A DNA stretch of 64,000 bases, from assembly GCF_026339735.1 (NCBI RefSeq), contig NZ_JAPEQG010000001.1:6904501-6968500 (forward strand), given 5' to 3'. A program made the translations under genes and the position numbers. The notes beneath the pieces were generated by a model that saw only the letters and a list, made by a program, of their open reading frames with translations, was not told the DNA's origin and did no database searches. Source of the stretch: Streptomyces sp. NBC_01669 (GTDB lineage: Bacteria; Actinomycetota; Actinomycetes; Streptomycetales; Streptomycetaceae). Shown here one piece after another: positions 1-7,645 of the stretch (the first letter of the stretch is position 1; the number at the start of each line of letters is the position of its first letter).

Positions 1-1
1 G

Positions 2-1264
2 GACCACGGCATCCAGCAGATCAACGCCGAGTCCGTCCGCGGGCCGTGGAGCGCCCCGCATCTCGTCAAGGCGGGAAAGGGGCTGATCGACGCCTGCCCG
101 CTGTGGGACGAGGAGACCGGCGAGGCCTACCTCGTGCACGCCTGGGCGAAGTCCCGCTCCGGCATCAAGAACCGCATCACCGGCCACCGGATGAGCCCCG
201 ACGGACGCGAACTCCTCGACGAGGGCAAGACCCTGATCGACGCGGACCGGATCCCGGGCTGGTTCACCCTCGAAGGCCCCAAGCTCTACCGGCACGACGG
301 CGAGTTCTGGATCTTCGCCCCGGCCGGTGGGGTGACGACCGGGTGGCAGGGGGCATTCCGGTCACGGGACTTCTTCGGACCGTACGAGGAACGTGTCGTC
401 CTCGCCCAGGGCCGCACCTCGGTCAACGGGCCGCACCAGGGCGGCTGGGTTCGAACCACGGCAGGGCACGACTGGTTCCTGCACTTCCAGGAGCGCGGGG
501 CGTACGGGCGAGTCGTCCATCTCCAGCCGATGCGGTGGGACGGAGGGGGCACCTCCCGCTCGAGCGGAGCCGAGAGTGGGGGAGGCTGGCCGGTCCTCGG
601 CGACCACGGCGAACCCGTCTCCGTCCACCCCAAACCCGTCGCCCCCGAGCAGCCCGCCGAAGCCCCCGCGTCCAGCGACGGCTTCCCCGGCGGGCGGTAC
701 GGCAGGCAGTGGCAGTGGACGGCGAACCACCGGCCCGGCTGGACGGTCGAGCACGCCGGGGACGGGCTGCGGCTCAGCTGCGTACGGACGGCGTACGCGC
801 ACGATCTGCGCGCGCTGCCCAACGTCCTGGTCCAGCGGCTGCCCGCCGAGACCTTCACCACCGAGGTCGGGATCACCCTCGGCAGCCGGGAGGCGGGGGC
901 CAAGGCGGGGCTCGCCGTGCTCGGCGACGCGTTCAGCTGGATCGGTCTCGAACGCGCCGAGGACGGTGGGATACGGCTCGTGCACCGGTACGCCGAGAGC
1001 GTGGCCGAACACGAACGGGACGCCGAACACAGCCGCCCGGCACCCGAAGGTCGCGCCCGGCTCCGCATCGAGGTCACCGCGGGCGCCCGCTGCCACTTCT
1101 TTGCCGACACCGGCGACGGGGCCGGGTTCCGGTCCTCGGGCCAGCCCTTCGCCGCGGCCCCGTGGCGCTGGGTCGGCGCACTGCTCGGACTCTTCGCCAC
1201 CGCACCGACCGGGGCGGGGCCCGCCGGGACGGCCGACTTCACCGACTTCCGTATCACCGCCTGA
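2..1264 (+). CDS. Glycoside hydrolase family 43 protein (C-terminal part; 5' end outside window)
   Basis: The frame is open from the left edge to TGA at 1262-1264 (about 420 residues visible). The first part has GH43-like blade segments (GPKLYRHDGEFWIFAPAGGV, TGWQGAFRSRDFFGPYEER, NGPHQGGW). From about 720 onward it reads as the C-terminal beta-sandwich found on GH43 beta-xylosidases (RQWQWTANHRPGW, later a FTDFRI end). The family hydrolyses xylan- or arabinan-derived oligosaccharides. The catalytic Asp near the N-terminus is outside the window, so activity cannot be judged. The next gene, 157 bp downstream on the same strand, is a sugar-binding lipoprotein, which fits a shared role in plant-polysaccharide use. 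The exact substrate is not readable from the sequence. Confidence 0.82.
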   Translation, partial: DHGIQQINAESVRGPWSAPHLVKAGKGLIDACPLWDEETGEAYLVHAWAKSRSGIKNRITGHRMSPDGRELLDEGKTLIDADRIPGWFTLEGPKLYRHDGEFWIFAPAGGVTTGWQGAFRSRDFFGPYEERVVLAQGRTSVNGPHQGGWVRTTAGHDWFLHFQERGAYGRVVHLQPMRWDGGGTSRSSGAESGGGWPVLGDHGEPVSVHPKPVAPEQPAEAPASSDGFPGGRYGRQWQWTANHRPGWTVEHAGDGLRLSCVRTAYAHDLRALPNVLVQRLPAETFTTEVGITLGSREAGAKAGLAVLGDAFSWIGLERAEDGGIRLVHRYAESVAEHERDAEHSRPAPEGRARLRIEVTAGARCHFFADTGDGAGFRSSGQPFAAAPWRWVGALLGLFATAPTGAGPAGTADFTDFRITA

Positions 1265-1421
1265 CCCGCACCCCCGACCGACCAGAGATGTCCGCCGCAG
1301 ACGCCGCCCACCACAGGTGTCCGACTGCCTCAGCGGCGAGGACGGCCGGGCCCGGCAGGGTGCCCACCACTGAACCCCCACGCATGCGCAGCACCGACAG
1401 AAACCAGAGAGAAGAGCCGAC

Positions 1422-2765
1422 ATGAACATCTCCACGACGCAGCGGGGGCGTGCCGCAGCAGCCGTGTCCCTCGCGGCGGTGCTCGCCCTGACCGCCACCG
1501 CCTGCGGTGACGACGGCAGCAGCAGCTCCGGCGACGAAGGAAGCGGCAAGGGCAAGATCGTCTTCTGGGACAACAACGGCGGTGTCCGCACCGACATCTG
1601 GAAGCAGGTCATCGCCGACTTCGAGAAGAAGTACCCGGAGATCGACGTCCAGTACGTCGGCGTGGCCGCCCCCGAGGCCCAGTCCAAGTACGACAACGCC
1701 ATCCAGGGCGGCGGCCTGCCGGACGTCGGCGGCGTCGGCGCAGCGATGCTCGCCGGGATCGCCGCCCAGAACGCGCTGGAGCCGCTGGAGGACCGGGCCG
1801 CGAAGTCCTCCCTCGACGGCAAGCTGAACAAGAGCATGGTCGAGTCGGTGAAGGCGGCCGGCGGCTCCGACGAGCACATGTACAACGTCCCGATCTCCGC
1901 CAACAACGGCGTCCTGTACTACCGCACCGACCTGTTCAAGAAGGCGAACCTGGCCGAGCCGACCACCTGGGACACGTTCTACGCGGCGGCCGACAAGCTC
2001 ACCGCGGCCAAGAAGAACGAGTTCGGCTACACCATCCGCGGCGGCGCCGGATCCATCGCGCAGGCGATGGACGCGATGTACGGGCAGTCCGGCATCACGT
2101 CCTTCTGGGACCCGAGCGGAGAGAAGACCACGCTCAACGACCCGAAGAACGTCCAGGCGCTGGAGAAGTACGCGGGCCTCTTCAAGAAGGTCACCCCGTC
2201 CGCCGACCTCAACAACGACTTCATCAAGATGGTCGCCCAGTGGGACTCCGGCACCATCGGCATGCTGAACCACAACCTGGGCTCCTACCAGGACCACGTG
2301 AAGGCGCTGAGTACCGACAAGTTCCGCGGTATTCCGCAGCCCACCGGCCCCGGCGGCAAGCGGGTGCAGGTCTCCAACCCGGTCGACGGCCTCGGCCTGT
2401 TCAAGAGCTCCAAGAACAAGGAGGCCGCCTGGAAGTTCATCGAGTTCGCCGCCTCCCACGAGGCGAACTCGAAGTTCAACGAGACGGCGGGCCTTATCCC
2501 GGCCAACACGGAGGCCGCCCAGGACGCCTGGATCTCCAAGGCGGAGCCGACCAAGCTCGCGGCCCAGGCCCTCACCGACGGTTCCACCAGCATCGTCCAG
2601 CTCCCGTACTACCTGCCGGACTGGAACACCATCAGCAAGGCCGACAACGAGCCCGAGTTCCAGAAGGTGCTCCTCGGCAAGACCACCGCGAGGGCCTTCC
2701 TGGACAAGATGGCCGACGAGCTGAACAAGGCCCAGGCGGAGTGGAAGGACCAGAACAAGAGCTGA
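1422..2765 (+). CDS. Extracellular sugar-binding lipoprotein of an ABC transporter
   Basis: 447 aa. The N-terminus is a lipoprotein signal peptide: charged start, hydrophobic stretch, then ALTATAC with the lipidated Cys at residue 28. The mature part has the fold signature of family 1 solute-binding proteins (KGKIVFWDNNGG, FEKKYPEIDVQYV, PISANNGVLYYRTDLFKKA, later QWDSGTIGML). It should capture a sugar outside the membrane and hand it to a permease pair. A purine-rich AGAGAAGAG stretch precedes the ATG. No permease or ATPase genes follow: the next 470 bp hold a palindromic repeat and a gene remnant. Either the permeases lie upstream of the GH43 gene, outside the window, or the operon is truncated. 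Ligand unknown; a xylo-oligosaccharide would suit the GH43 neighbour. Confidence 0.9.
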   Translation: MNISTTQRGRAAAAVSLAAVLALTATACGDDGSSSSGDEGSGKGKIVFWDNNGGVRTDIWKQVIADFEKKYPEIDVQYVGVAAPEAQSKYDNAIQGGGLPDVGGVGAAMLAGIAAQNALEPLEDRAAKSSLDGKLNKSMVESVKAAGGSDEHMYNVPISANNGVLYYRTDLFKKANLAEPTTWDTFYAAADKLTAAKKNEFGYTIRGGAGSIAQAMDAMYGQSGITSFWDPSGEKTTLNDPKNVQALEKYAGLFKKVTPSADLNNDFIKMVAQWDSGTIGMLNHNLGSYQDHVKALSTDKFRGIPQPTGPGGKRVQVSNPVDGLGLFKSSKNKEAAWKFIEFAASHEANSKFNETAGLIPANTEAAQDAWISKAEPTKLAAQALTDGSTSIVQLPYYLPDWNTISKADNEPEFQKVLLGKTTARAFLDKMADELNKAQAEWKDQNKS

Positions 2766-2875
2766 CACGGACGTCCGTCACGTCACGGCCGACACCCCGG
2801 TGACCGGAGGCCGGCGGCGGTCCGGGTCGCGCCCCGCCGCCGGTCCCTCCCGACGACCCCGCCGCGATGCGGGAA

Positions 2876-2916
2876 CTAGTGCCGTGACCGGCAAAGCTTG
2901 CCGGGAGGGGCACTAG
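2876..2916. repeat. REP-like palindromic element (41 bp)
   Basis: The outer arms are CTAGTGCC and GGCACTAG. Inside is a perfect hairpin CCGGCAA-AGC-TTGCCGG (2888-2904). It lies 110 bp after the lipoprotein stop and directly before a gene remnant. It could act as a terminator, but the exact CTAG ends make it look like a mobile or repetitive palindrome. I found no second full copy in the window. Confidence 0.6.
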
Positions 2917-3084
2917 CCGCCGAGGCGCACGTACCCCTGCTCGACCTGCAGGCCCTCACCCTCGCCCGCCGAGCAGCTCACCTCGGGCGCCGGCTGGACC
3001 CCGACCCTGCGCACCCGGATCGACAACCCGCACGCCGTACCGGGCATCGTCGACCCCGGCGCCGGAGCGGGCAAGGGCTGCTGA
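2917..3084 (+). pseudogene. Possible C-terminal gene remnant
   Basis: This is an open frame of 55 codons between an in-frame TAG inside the palindromic element (2914) and TGA (3082-3084). It has no start codon. Its last part (TLRTRIDNPHAVPGIVDPGA) reads like the end of a real protein rather than a random GC-rich frame. It begins where the palindrome ends, so an insertion or deletion there may have removed the rest. I do not recognise the family. The remainder of the 470-bp gap (2766-3238) shows no other gene. Confidence 0.3.
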
Positions 3085-3238
3085 CCGACGGATCGTCAAC
3101 AAGCCGTCGGAACGACAGCCGTTGCTCGTCCGCCGGCCCACGGATCCCCTCGGTGCGGAGCGGTCACATGGCTGCGGCAAGCGGTTACTATGCCGCCGTC
3201 GTGTCCATCGCACCACACCCGTCCGAGGGGATCCCGCG

Positions 3239-4597
3239 TTGCGTCACCCACTGCTTCCCGCCCTGTTCTGCACCGGGCTCGTCGCCGCCACCAGCCTGCT
3301 CACCGGCACGGCCGCGACCGCCGCCGCTCCCGTCCCGTCCGCCGGCCCCACCTCCTCCGCCGCCGAGGCGACCGCGCCGGCCACCGACGTGCGCGAACGA
3401 CTGGACCGGATACCGGGGCTCACCGTCGTCTCGCAGACCATCAAGGAGGGATTCCCCTACTACACCCTCACGCTGACCCAGCCGATCGACCACCAGCACC
3501 CTGAGCGCGGCACGTTCGAGCAGCGCCTCACGCTCTGGCACAAGTCCGTGACCGCGCCGATGGTCCTCTACACCGGCGGCTACTCGCTCTCCAGCTCCAC
3601 CCGCGAGATCACCACGCTTCTCGGCGCCAACCAGGTCAGTATCGAGCACCGCTACTTCAGCCGGTCCCGCCCCGCGACGGTCGACTGGAACGACCTGAAC
3701 GTCCAGCAGGAGGCGAGTGACGAACATGCCGTCGTCCAGGCCCTCAAGACGATCTACGGGGCCAAGTGGCTGGGCACGGGCGCGTCGAAGGGCGGGATGA
3801 CGCAGGTCTACCACGAGCGCTTCTACCCGGACGACCTGGACGCCGTCGTCGCGTACGTCGCACCGGACGACGCCGCCAACAACGACGACAGCGGCTACGA
3901 GAAGTTCTTCCGGACCGTCGGCACCCCTGAATGCCGGGCCGCCCTGAACGCCGTGCAGCGCGAGATGCTGGTCCGGCGGGATCGGATGCTGCCCCGCTTC
4001 GAGGCCACCGCCGAGGAGCAGGGCCTCACCTTCCAGTACCTCGGATCGGCCGACCGGGCCTACAAGTTCTCCGTACTGGACCAGGTGTGGAACTTCTGGC
4101 AGAGCGGTACGTACGCCGACTGCCCGGCCATCCCCGACGCGAGGACCGCCACCGATGACGAGCTGTACACCTGGTCGCTGGGGCACGGACTGAGCCCGTA
4201 CGCCGACCAGGGCAACGGCGCCGAGGGCAGCGGACCGTACTACCGGCAGGCCGCCGCCCAACTGGGCTGGGCCGACCTCAAGTTCAAGCATCTGGCCGAC
4301 GTCCGCCACTACCCCGGCATCTACCAGCCCAACTCGGTGCTGCCCGCGGACATGCGGGTCGGGTACGACGGGCGCACCATCAAGGACGTCGACCGCTGGG
4401 TCGCCACCCGCGGCGAGCGGATGATGTTCGTCTACGGACAGAACGACCCGTGGAGCGCCGAGCGGTTCGAGCCGAGCAAGCACGACTCCATGCTCTTCGA
4501 GGCACCGAACAGCAACCACGGCGCCCTGATCTCCAAGCTGAAGCCCGCGGACCGGGCCGCGGCGGAGGCGACCGTGAAACGGTGGGCGGGCCAGTGA
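3239..4597 (+). CDS. Secreted S37-family (PS-10 type) tripeptidyl aminopeptidase
   Basis: 452 aa from the TTG at 3239. I chose this start because CGAGGGGA lies about 10 bases upstream and the protein then opens with a standard Sec signal peptide (two charged residues, PLLPALFCTGLVAATSLL, then an AxA-type site near residues 30-34). An open frame continues upstream from 3122 but would bury the signal peptide. The mature protein matches the Streptomyces mycelial S37 tripeptidyl aminopeptidases: SIEHRYFSRSRP, then GASKGGM with the nucleophile Ser183 in a GxSxGG motif, AYVAPDD, and a C-terminal NSNHGAL with the likely catalytic His. It would remove tripeptides from the N-termini of extracellular proteins. 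No operon partner is visible. Confidence 0.85.
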   Translation: MRHPLLPALFCTGLVAATSLLTGTAATAAAPVPSAGPTSSAAEATAPATDVRERLDRIPGLTVVSQTIKEGFPYYTLTLTQPIDHQHPERGTFEQRLTLWHKSVTAPMVLYTGGYSLSSSTREITTLLGANQVSIEHRYFSRSRPATVDWNDLNVQQEASDEHAVVQALKTIYGAKWLGTGASKGGMTQVYHERFYPDDLDAVVAYVAPDDAANNDDSGYEKFFRTVGTPECRAALNAVQREMLVRRDRMLPRFEATAEEQGLTFQYLGSADRAYKFSVLDQVWNFWQSGTYADCPAIPDARTATDDELYTWSLGHGLSPYADQGNGAEGSGPYYRQAAAQLGWADLKFKHLADVRHYPGIYQPNSVLPADMRVGYDGRTIKDVDRWVATRGERMMFVYGQNDPWSAERFEPSKHDSMLFEAPNSNHGALISKLKPADRAAAEATVKRWAGQ

Positions 4598-4621
4598 CGA
4601 CCCACCCACCGCGGACGATCG

Positions 4622-4653
4622 GGTGCACGACAGAGAGTGGATCAGGTCGTTAG
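4622..4653. repeat. 32-bp repeat over a stop codon, copy 1 (second copy at 24783-24814)
   Basis: This copy matches the one at 24783-24814 at 29 of 32 positions. On the minus strand it begins with the TAA stop of the neighbouring gene: TAACGACCTGATC, then ACTCTCT, then CGTGCACC. The second copy is placed in the same way over the TAA of a different, unrelated gene. Function unknown. Confidence 0.7.
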
Positions 4654-5360
4654 TGCGACGGGCCGAAGTCGTCGCGCACAGAGGCCGGTTGGCCCGTCGT
4701 ACGGACGGCGCGCGCCGTCACGTCGTCGCCCCGGGTGTCCCGGTCGCCCTCCGCGTGGTTGTACTGCCCGGCGAACGTGTGCGTGCCGACCGGCACCGTC
4801 CGGCCCGGCTTCAGCGTCCAGCGGTAGACGAGGAAATCGCCCTTCTCCTGCGCGGAGGCGACGAAGTCCTGCTCCGGCAGGGAGCGCCAGGAACCGGTCG
4901 TGTTCACCCCGCCGGTGAGCGCGATCCGCAGCTCGACGGTGAGGCCGGAGAGCGGCTGCTGCGTCTGCAGCGTCACATTGCTCTGGGCCCAGTACCTGTT
5001 GCTGTGCGGGTCGACGGCGCCGTCGACCCGGAGCGGTCCGTCCTCGGTGGGCAGTGCGCCGCCCCGGGCCGGCGGTTTCGACGCCGGAGCGGGCGAGGCG
5101 GGCGGGCCCACCACCTGCTTTCCGCGCGGGTCCCCACCGCCCGCCGACGTGACCGCGTAGGCCCCTGCGGCCAGTACCGCGCAGACCGCCGCCATCGCCC
5201 CGGCGACCCGCAGCCACGGCATCGCCCCGCGCGGCGCCCGCGGCGTACGGGCGGACGGCGTGTCCGTCATTCCGCGCTCGATCCGTGCCAGCATCCGCTC
5301 CCGGTCGGGGCGGTGCGCCTCGGCAGCCGTACGCAGCCGCTCACGCAGCTCGTCGTCCAT
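4650..5360 (-). CDS. Membrane protein paired with SigE-type sigma factor (putative anti-sigma factor)
   Basis: 236 aa. The ATG overlaps the TGA of the sigma-factor gene by one base (TGATG), with GGAGGA in the end of that gene as ribosome site, so the two are translationally coupled. Residues 1-45 are charged and cytoplasmic (DELRERLRTAAEAHRPDRER). One membrane segment follows at about 48-72 (WLRVAGAMAAVCAVLAAGAY), then a roughly 160-residue extracytoplasmic part with no Cys pairs. This N-in, single-span layout next to an ECF sigma gene is usual for actinobacterial anti-sigma or sigma-associated proteins. There is no HxxxCxxC zinc anti-sigma motif, so the anti-sigma role is inferred from position only. 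The gene ends inside the 32-bp repeat at 4622-4653. Confidence 0.6.
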   Translation of the reverse strand: MDDELRERLRTAAEAHRPDRERMLARIERGMTDTPSARTPRAPRGAMPWLRVAGAMAAVCAVLAAGAYAVTSAGGGDPRGKQVVGPPASPAPASKPPARGGALPTEDGPLRVDGAVDPHSNRYWAQSNVTLQTQQPLSGLTVELRIALTGGVNTTGSWRSLPEQDFVASAQEKGDFLVYRWTLKPGRTVPVGTHTFAGQYNHAEGDRDTRGDDVTARAVRTTGQPASVRDDFGPSH

Positions 5361-5950
5361 CAGTGTCTTCCTCCGCTGCGCTGCGCCGCGACGGCCACCC
5401 GTACCTGCGCGGCGGGCGTATCGGGACCGAGCAGCCGCTGCAGCTCCGCGACGGCGCGCGAGGTCTGGCTCTTCACCGTGCCCACGGATATCCCGAGCAC
5501 CAGAGAGGTGTCCCGCTCCGACAGGTCGAAGGCGTGCCGCAGCACCACGCACGCCCGCTTGCGGAACGGCAGCCTGCGCAGCGCCCCCTGGACATCGACG
5601 ACCACCGACACATCGGGATCGTCGACCGCGCACCCGTCCCCGGCCCCGCGCGGCGCCCAGAACAGGGCGATCCTGCGCCGCTCGCGCACCGCGCTGCGGA
5701 TCCGGGTACGGGCGAGGTTGGCGACGACGCCGCGCGCGTACGCGACGGGATGGTCGGCGTTCCTCACCCGGTCCCAGCGGTGCCAGAGGGCCAGCAGAGC
5801 ATCGGCAGCCAGATCGTCCGCGGCGTCGGCCTCGCCGGTGAGCAGATGGGCGAGCCGGGCGAGTTCGGCGTAATGGGCCTCGAAGAACTCATGGAACTCG
5901 GCGGCAGCGGCATCGTCGACGACCGTGCCCGCGGGTACCTCTCTCTGCAC
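5360..5950 (-). CDS. SigE-family ECF RNA polymerase sigma factor
   Basis: 196 aa from GTG at 5950 (VQREVPAGTVVDD). Region 2 is visible as EFHEFFEAHYAELARLAHLL followed by ADDLAADALLALWHRWDRV. Region 4 is LPFRKRACVVLRHAFDLSER followed by LGISVGTVKSQTSRAVAEL, the -35-recognition helix-turn-helix. It should direct RNA polymerase to a small stress or envelope regulon. It is the first gene of a two-gene unit with the membrane protein downstream. The divergent 216-bp gap to the nucleobase permease (5951-6166) contains a GAAGCGCTTC palindrome and must hold both promoters. The frame stays open far upstream on this strand, across the permease gene, but that is only GC-bias shadow. Confidence 0.85.
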   Translation of the reverse strand: MQREVPAGTVVDDAAAAEFHEFFEAHYAELARLAHLLTGEADAADDLAADALLALWHRWDRVRNADHPVAYARGVVANLARTRIRSAVRERRRIALFWAPRGAGDGCAVDDPDVSVVVDVQGALRRLPFRKRACVVLRHAFDLSERDTSLVLGISVGTVKSQTSRAVAELQRLLGPDTPAAQVRVAVAAQRSGGRH

Positions 5951-6166
5951 TCGAATCCCTGTGACGCGCGTGGTCCGACTGTGTACGGTTCCCGTTCCCA
6001 CCCGCGGAATGCGGGCGGGGCGAGAGCGTATCAGCGCATCCCGGAAGCGCTTCGACGCGGGTGCGCGATCCACGTAAGGCGTAACACGGCGAAAACCTGA
6101 AGACCCTGTGTCCGAAGGAACAATCCAGCTACCCACCGAGGGACTTTCACCCACCCAGGAGCACCC

Positions 6167-7618
6167 ATGCCGGACAGCACCCTGCAACGCGATGCCGTGG
6201 ACAGCACCGTGCAACGCAATGCCGTCGACCGTTACTTCGCCATCAGTGACCGCGGCTCGACCTTCGGACGCGAGATACGCGGCGGTTTCGCCACCTTCTT
6301 CACCATGGCCTACATCCTGGTCCTCAACCCGATCATTCTCGGCTCGGCCGAGGACAAGTTCGGCGCCCATCTCTCCGGTCCCCAGCTCGTCACCGCCACC
6401 GCTCTGGTGGCCGCCGTGATGACCGCGATCATGGGGCTCGGCGGCAATCTGCCGCTCGCCATCGCCGCCGGACTCGGCCTCAACGCCGTCGTCGCCTTCC
6501 AGATCGCACCATTGATGAGCTGGCCCGACGCGATGGGGCTGATCGTCCTCGAAGGTCTGCTGATCTGCGCCCTGGTCGTCACCGGGCTGCGCGAGGCCGT
6601 CATGCGGGCCATTCCGTCCGCCCTCAAGCAGGCGATCAGCGTCGGCATCGGGCTCTTCATCGCGTTCATCGGCTTCATCGACGCGGGCTTCGCCACCCGC
6701 ATCCCCGGCGACACCGGTTCCGTACCCGTCCAGCTCGGCGCCACCGGGCAGCTCTCCGGCTGGCCGGTTCTGGTCTTCTGCCTCGGTGTGCTGCTGACCG
6801 TCGCGCTGCTCGCCCGGAAGGTGAAGGGCGCCATCCTCATCAGCATCGTCGTGATGACCATCGTCGCGATCGTCATCAACGAGATCGCGGACATCGCCCC
6901 GGCCGCCTGGGGTCTGACCGTGCCGGCCGTCCCCGACGACATCGTGGCCGCCCCGGACTTCGGTCTCATCGGCGCCTTCAGCCTTTTCGGGGCGTTCCAG
7001 CAGGTCGGCGTCGTCACCATCGTCCTGCTGGTCTTCACCCTGATCCTCAGCGACTTCTTCGACACGATGGGCACGGTCGTCGGTGTCTCCAACGAGGCCG
7101 GACTCCTCGACGAGCAGGGCAAGGTCCCGAACCTCGGCCGGGTCCTGCTGATCGACGGCGCCGCCGCCGTGGCGGGCGGCGCGGCCTCGGCGTCCTCCAA
7201 CACGTCGTACATCGAGTCCGCGGCCGGCGTCGGCGAGGGCGCCCGCACCGGCTTCGCCTCGCTGGTGACCGGTGCGCTGTTCGCCGTCGCCCTGTTCCTC
7301 ACCCCGCTCGCCACGGTCGTCCCCGCCCAGGCCGCCGCCCCCGCCCTGATCGCTGTCGGCTTCCTGCTGATGGCTCAGGTCCGGCACATCGACTGGGAGC
7401 GGTACGAGATCGCCATCCCGGCCTTCCTCACGATCGCCGTGATGCCCTTCACGTACTCGATCACCAACGGCATCGGGGCGGGCTTCCTCGCGTACGTGGT
7501 CATCAAGACCGTCCTCGGCAAGGCGCGCGAAGTGCACTGGCTGCTCTGGGGAGCCTCGGTACTGTTCGCGGTCTACTTCGCGATCGACCCGATCGAGCAG
7601 CTGCTCGGCGTGAAGTAG
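6167..7618 (+). CDS. NCS2-family nucleobase permease (guanine/hypoxanthine type)
   Basis: 483 aa; the ATG follows AGGAG by five bases. The protein is an integral membrane carrier with the AzgA-like signature: FATFFTMAYILVLNP near the start, LGGNLPLAIAAGLGLNAVVA, ISVGIGLFIAFIGFIDAG, then DFFDTMGTVVGVSNEAGLLD and a SSNTSYIESAAGVGEGARTG block. The family imports purine bases by proton symport. The first 21 residues carry an exact-length duplication: DSTLQRDAV then DSTVQRNAV (27-bp tandem repeat at 6173-6226), just before the conserved DRYFAISDRGSTFGREIRGG region. It stands alone and converges on the HEAT-repeat gene. Confidence 0.88.
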   Translation: MPDSTLQRDAVDSTVQRNAVDRYFAISDRGSTFGREIRGGFATFFTMAYILVLNPIILGSAEDKFGAHLSGPQLVTATALVAAVMTAIMGLGGNLPLAIAAGLGLNAVVAFQIAPLMSWPDAMGLIVLEGLLICALVVTGLREAVMRAIPSALKQAISVGIGLFIAFIGFIDAGFATRIPGDTGSVPVQLGATGQLSGWPVLVFCLGVLLTVALLARKVKGAILISIVVMTIVAIVINEIADIAPAAWGLTVPAVPDDIVAAPDFGLIGAFSLFGAFQQVGVVTIVLLVFTLILSDFFDTMGTVVGVSNEAGLLDEQGKVPNLGRVLLIDGAAAVAGGAASASSNTSYIESAAGVGEGARTGFASLVTGALFAVALFLTPLATVVPAQAAAPALIAVGFLLMAQVRHIDWERYEIAIPAFLTIAVMPFTYSITNGIGAGFLAYVVIKTVLGKAREVHWLLWGASVLFAVYFAIDPIEQLLGVK

Positions 7619-7645
7619 CCGCGTCGGCGGGGCGGTCCGGGCCGG

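Noticed and set aside
1254..2768. Long minus-strand frame opposite the sugar-binding lipoprotein
   Set aside because: It is the antisense shadow of a clear lipoprotein gene; Val/Leu/Gly-rich and without start context.
2898..3476. 192-codon plus-strand frame before the S37 peptidase
   Set aside because: It crosses the palindrome and overlaps the peptidase signal peptide in another frame; Arg/Pro-rich composition.
5360..7537. A 725-codon open frame on the minus strand over the permease gene
   Set aside because: Only its first-strand end (5360-5950) is a real gene, the sigma factor. The rest is the antisense of the permease with Asp/Glu/Gly-biased composition and no conserved motifs.
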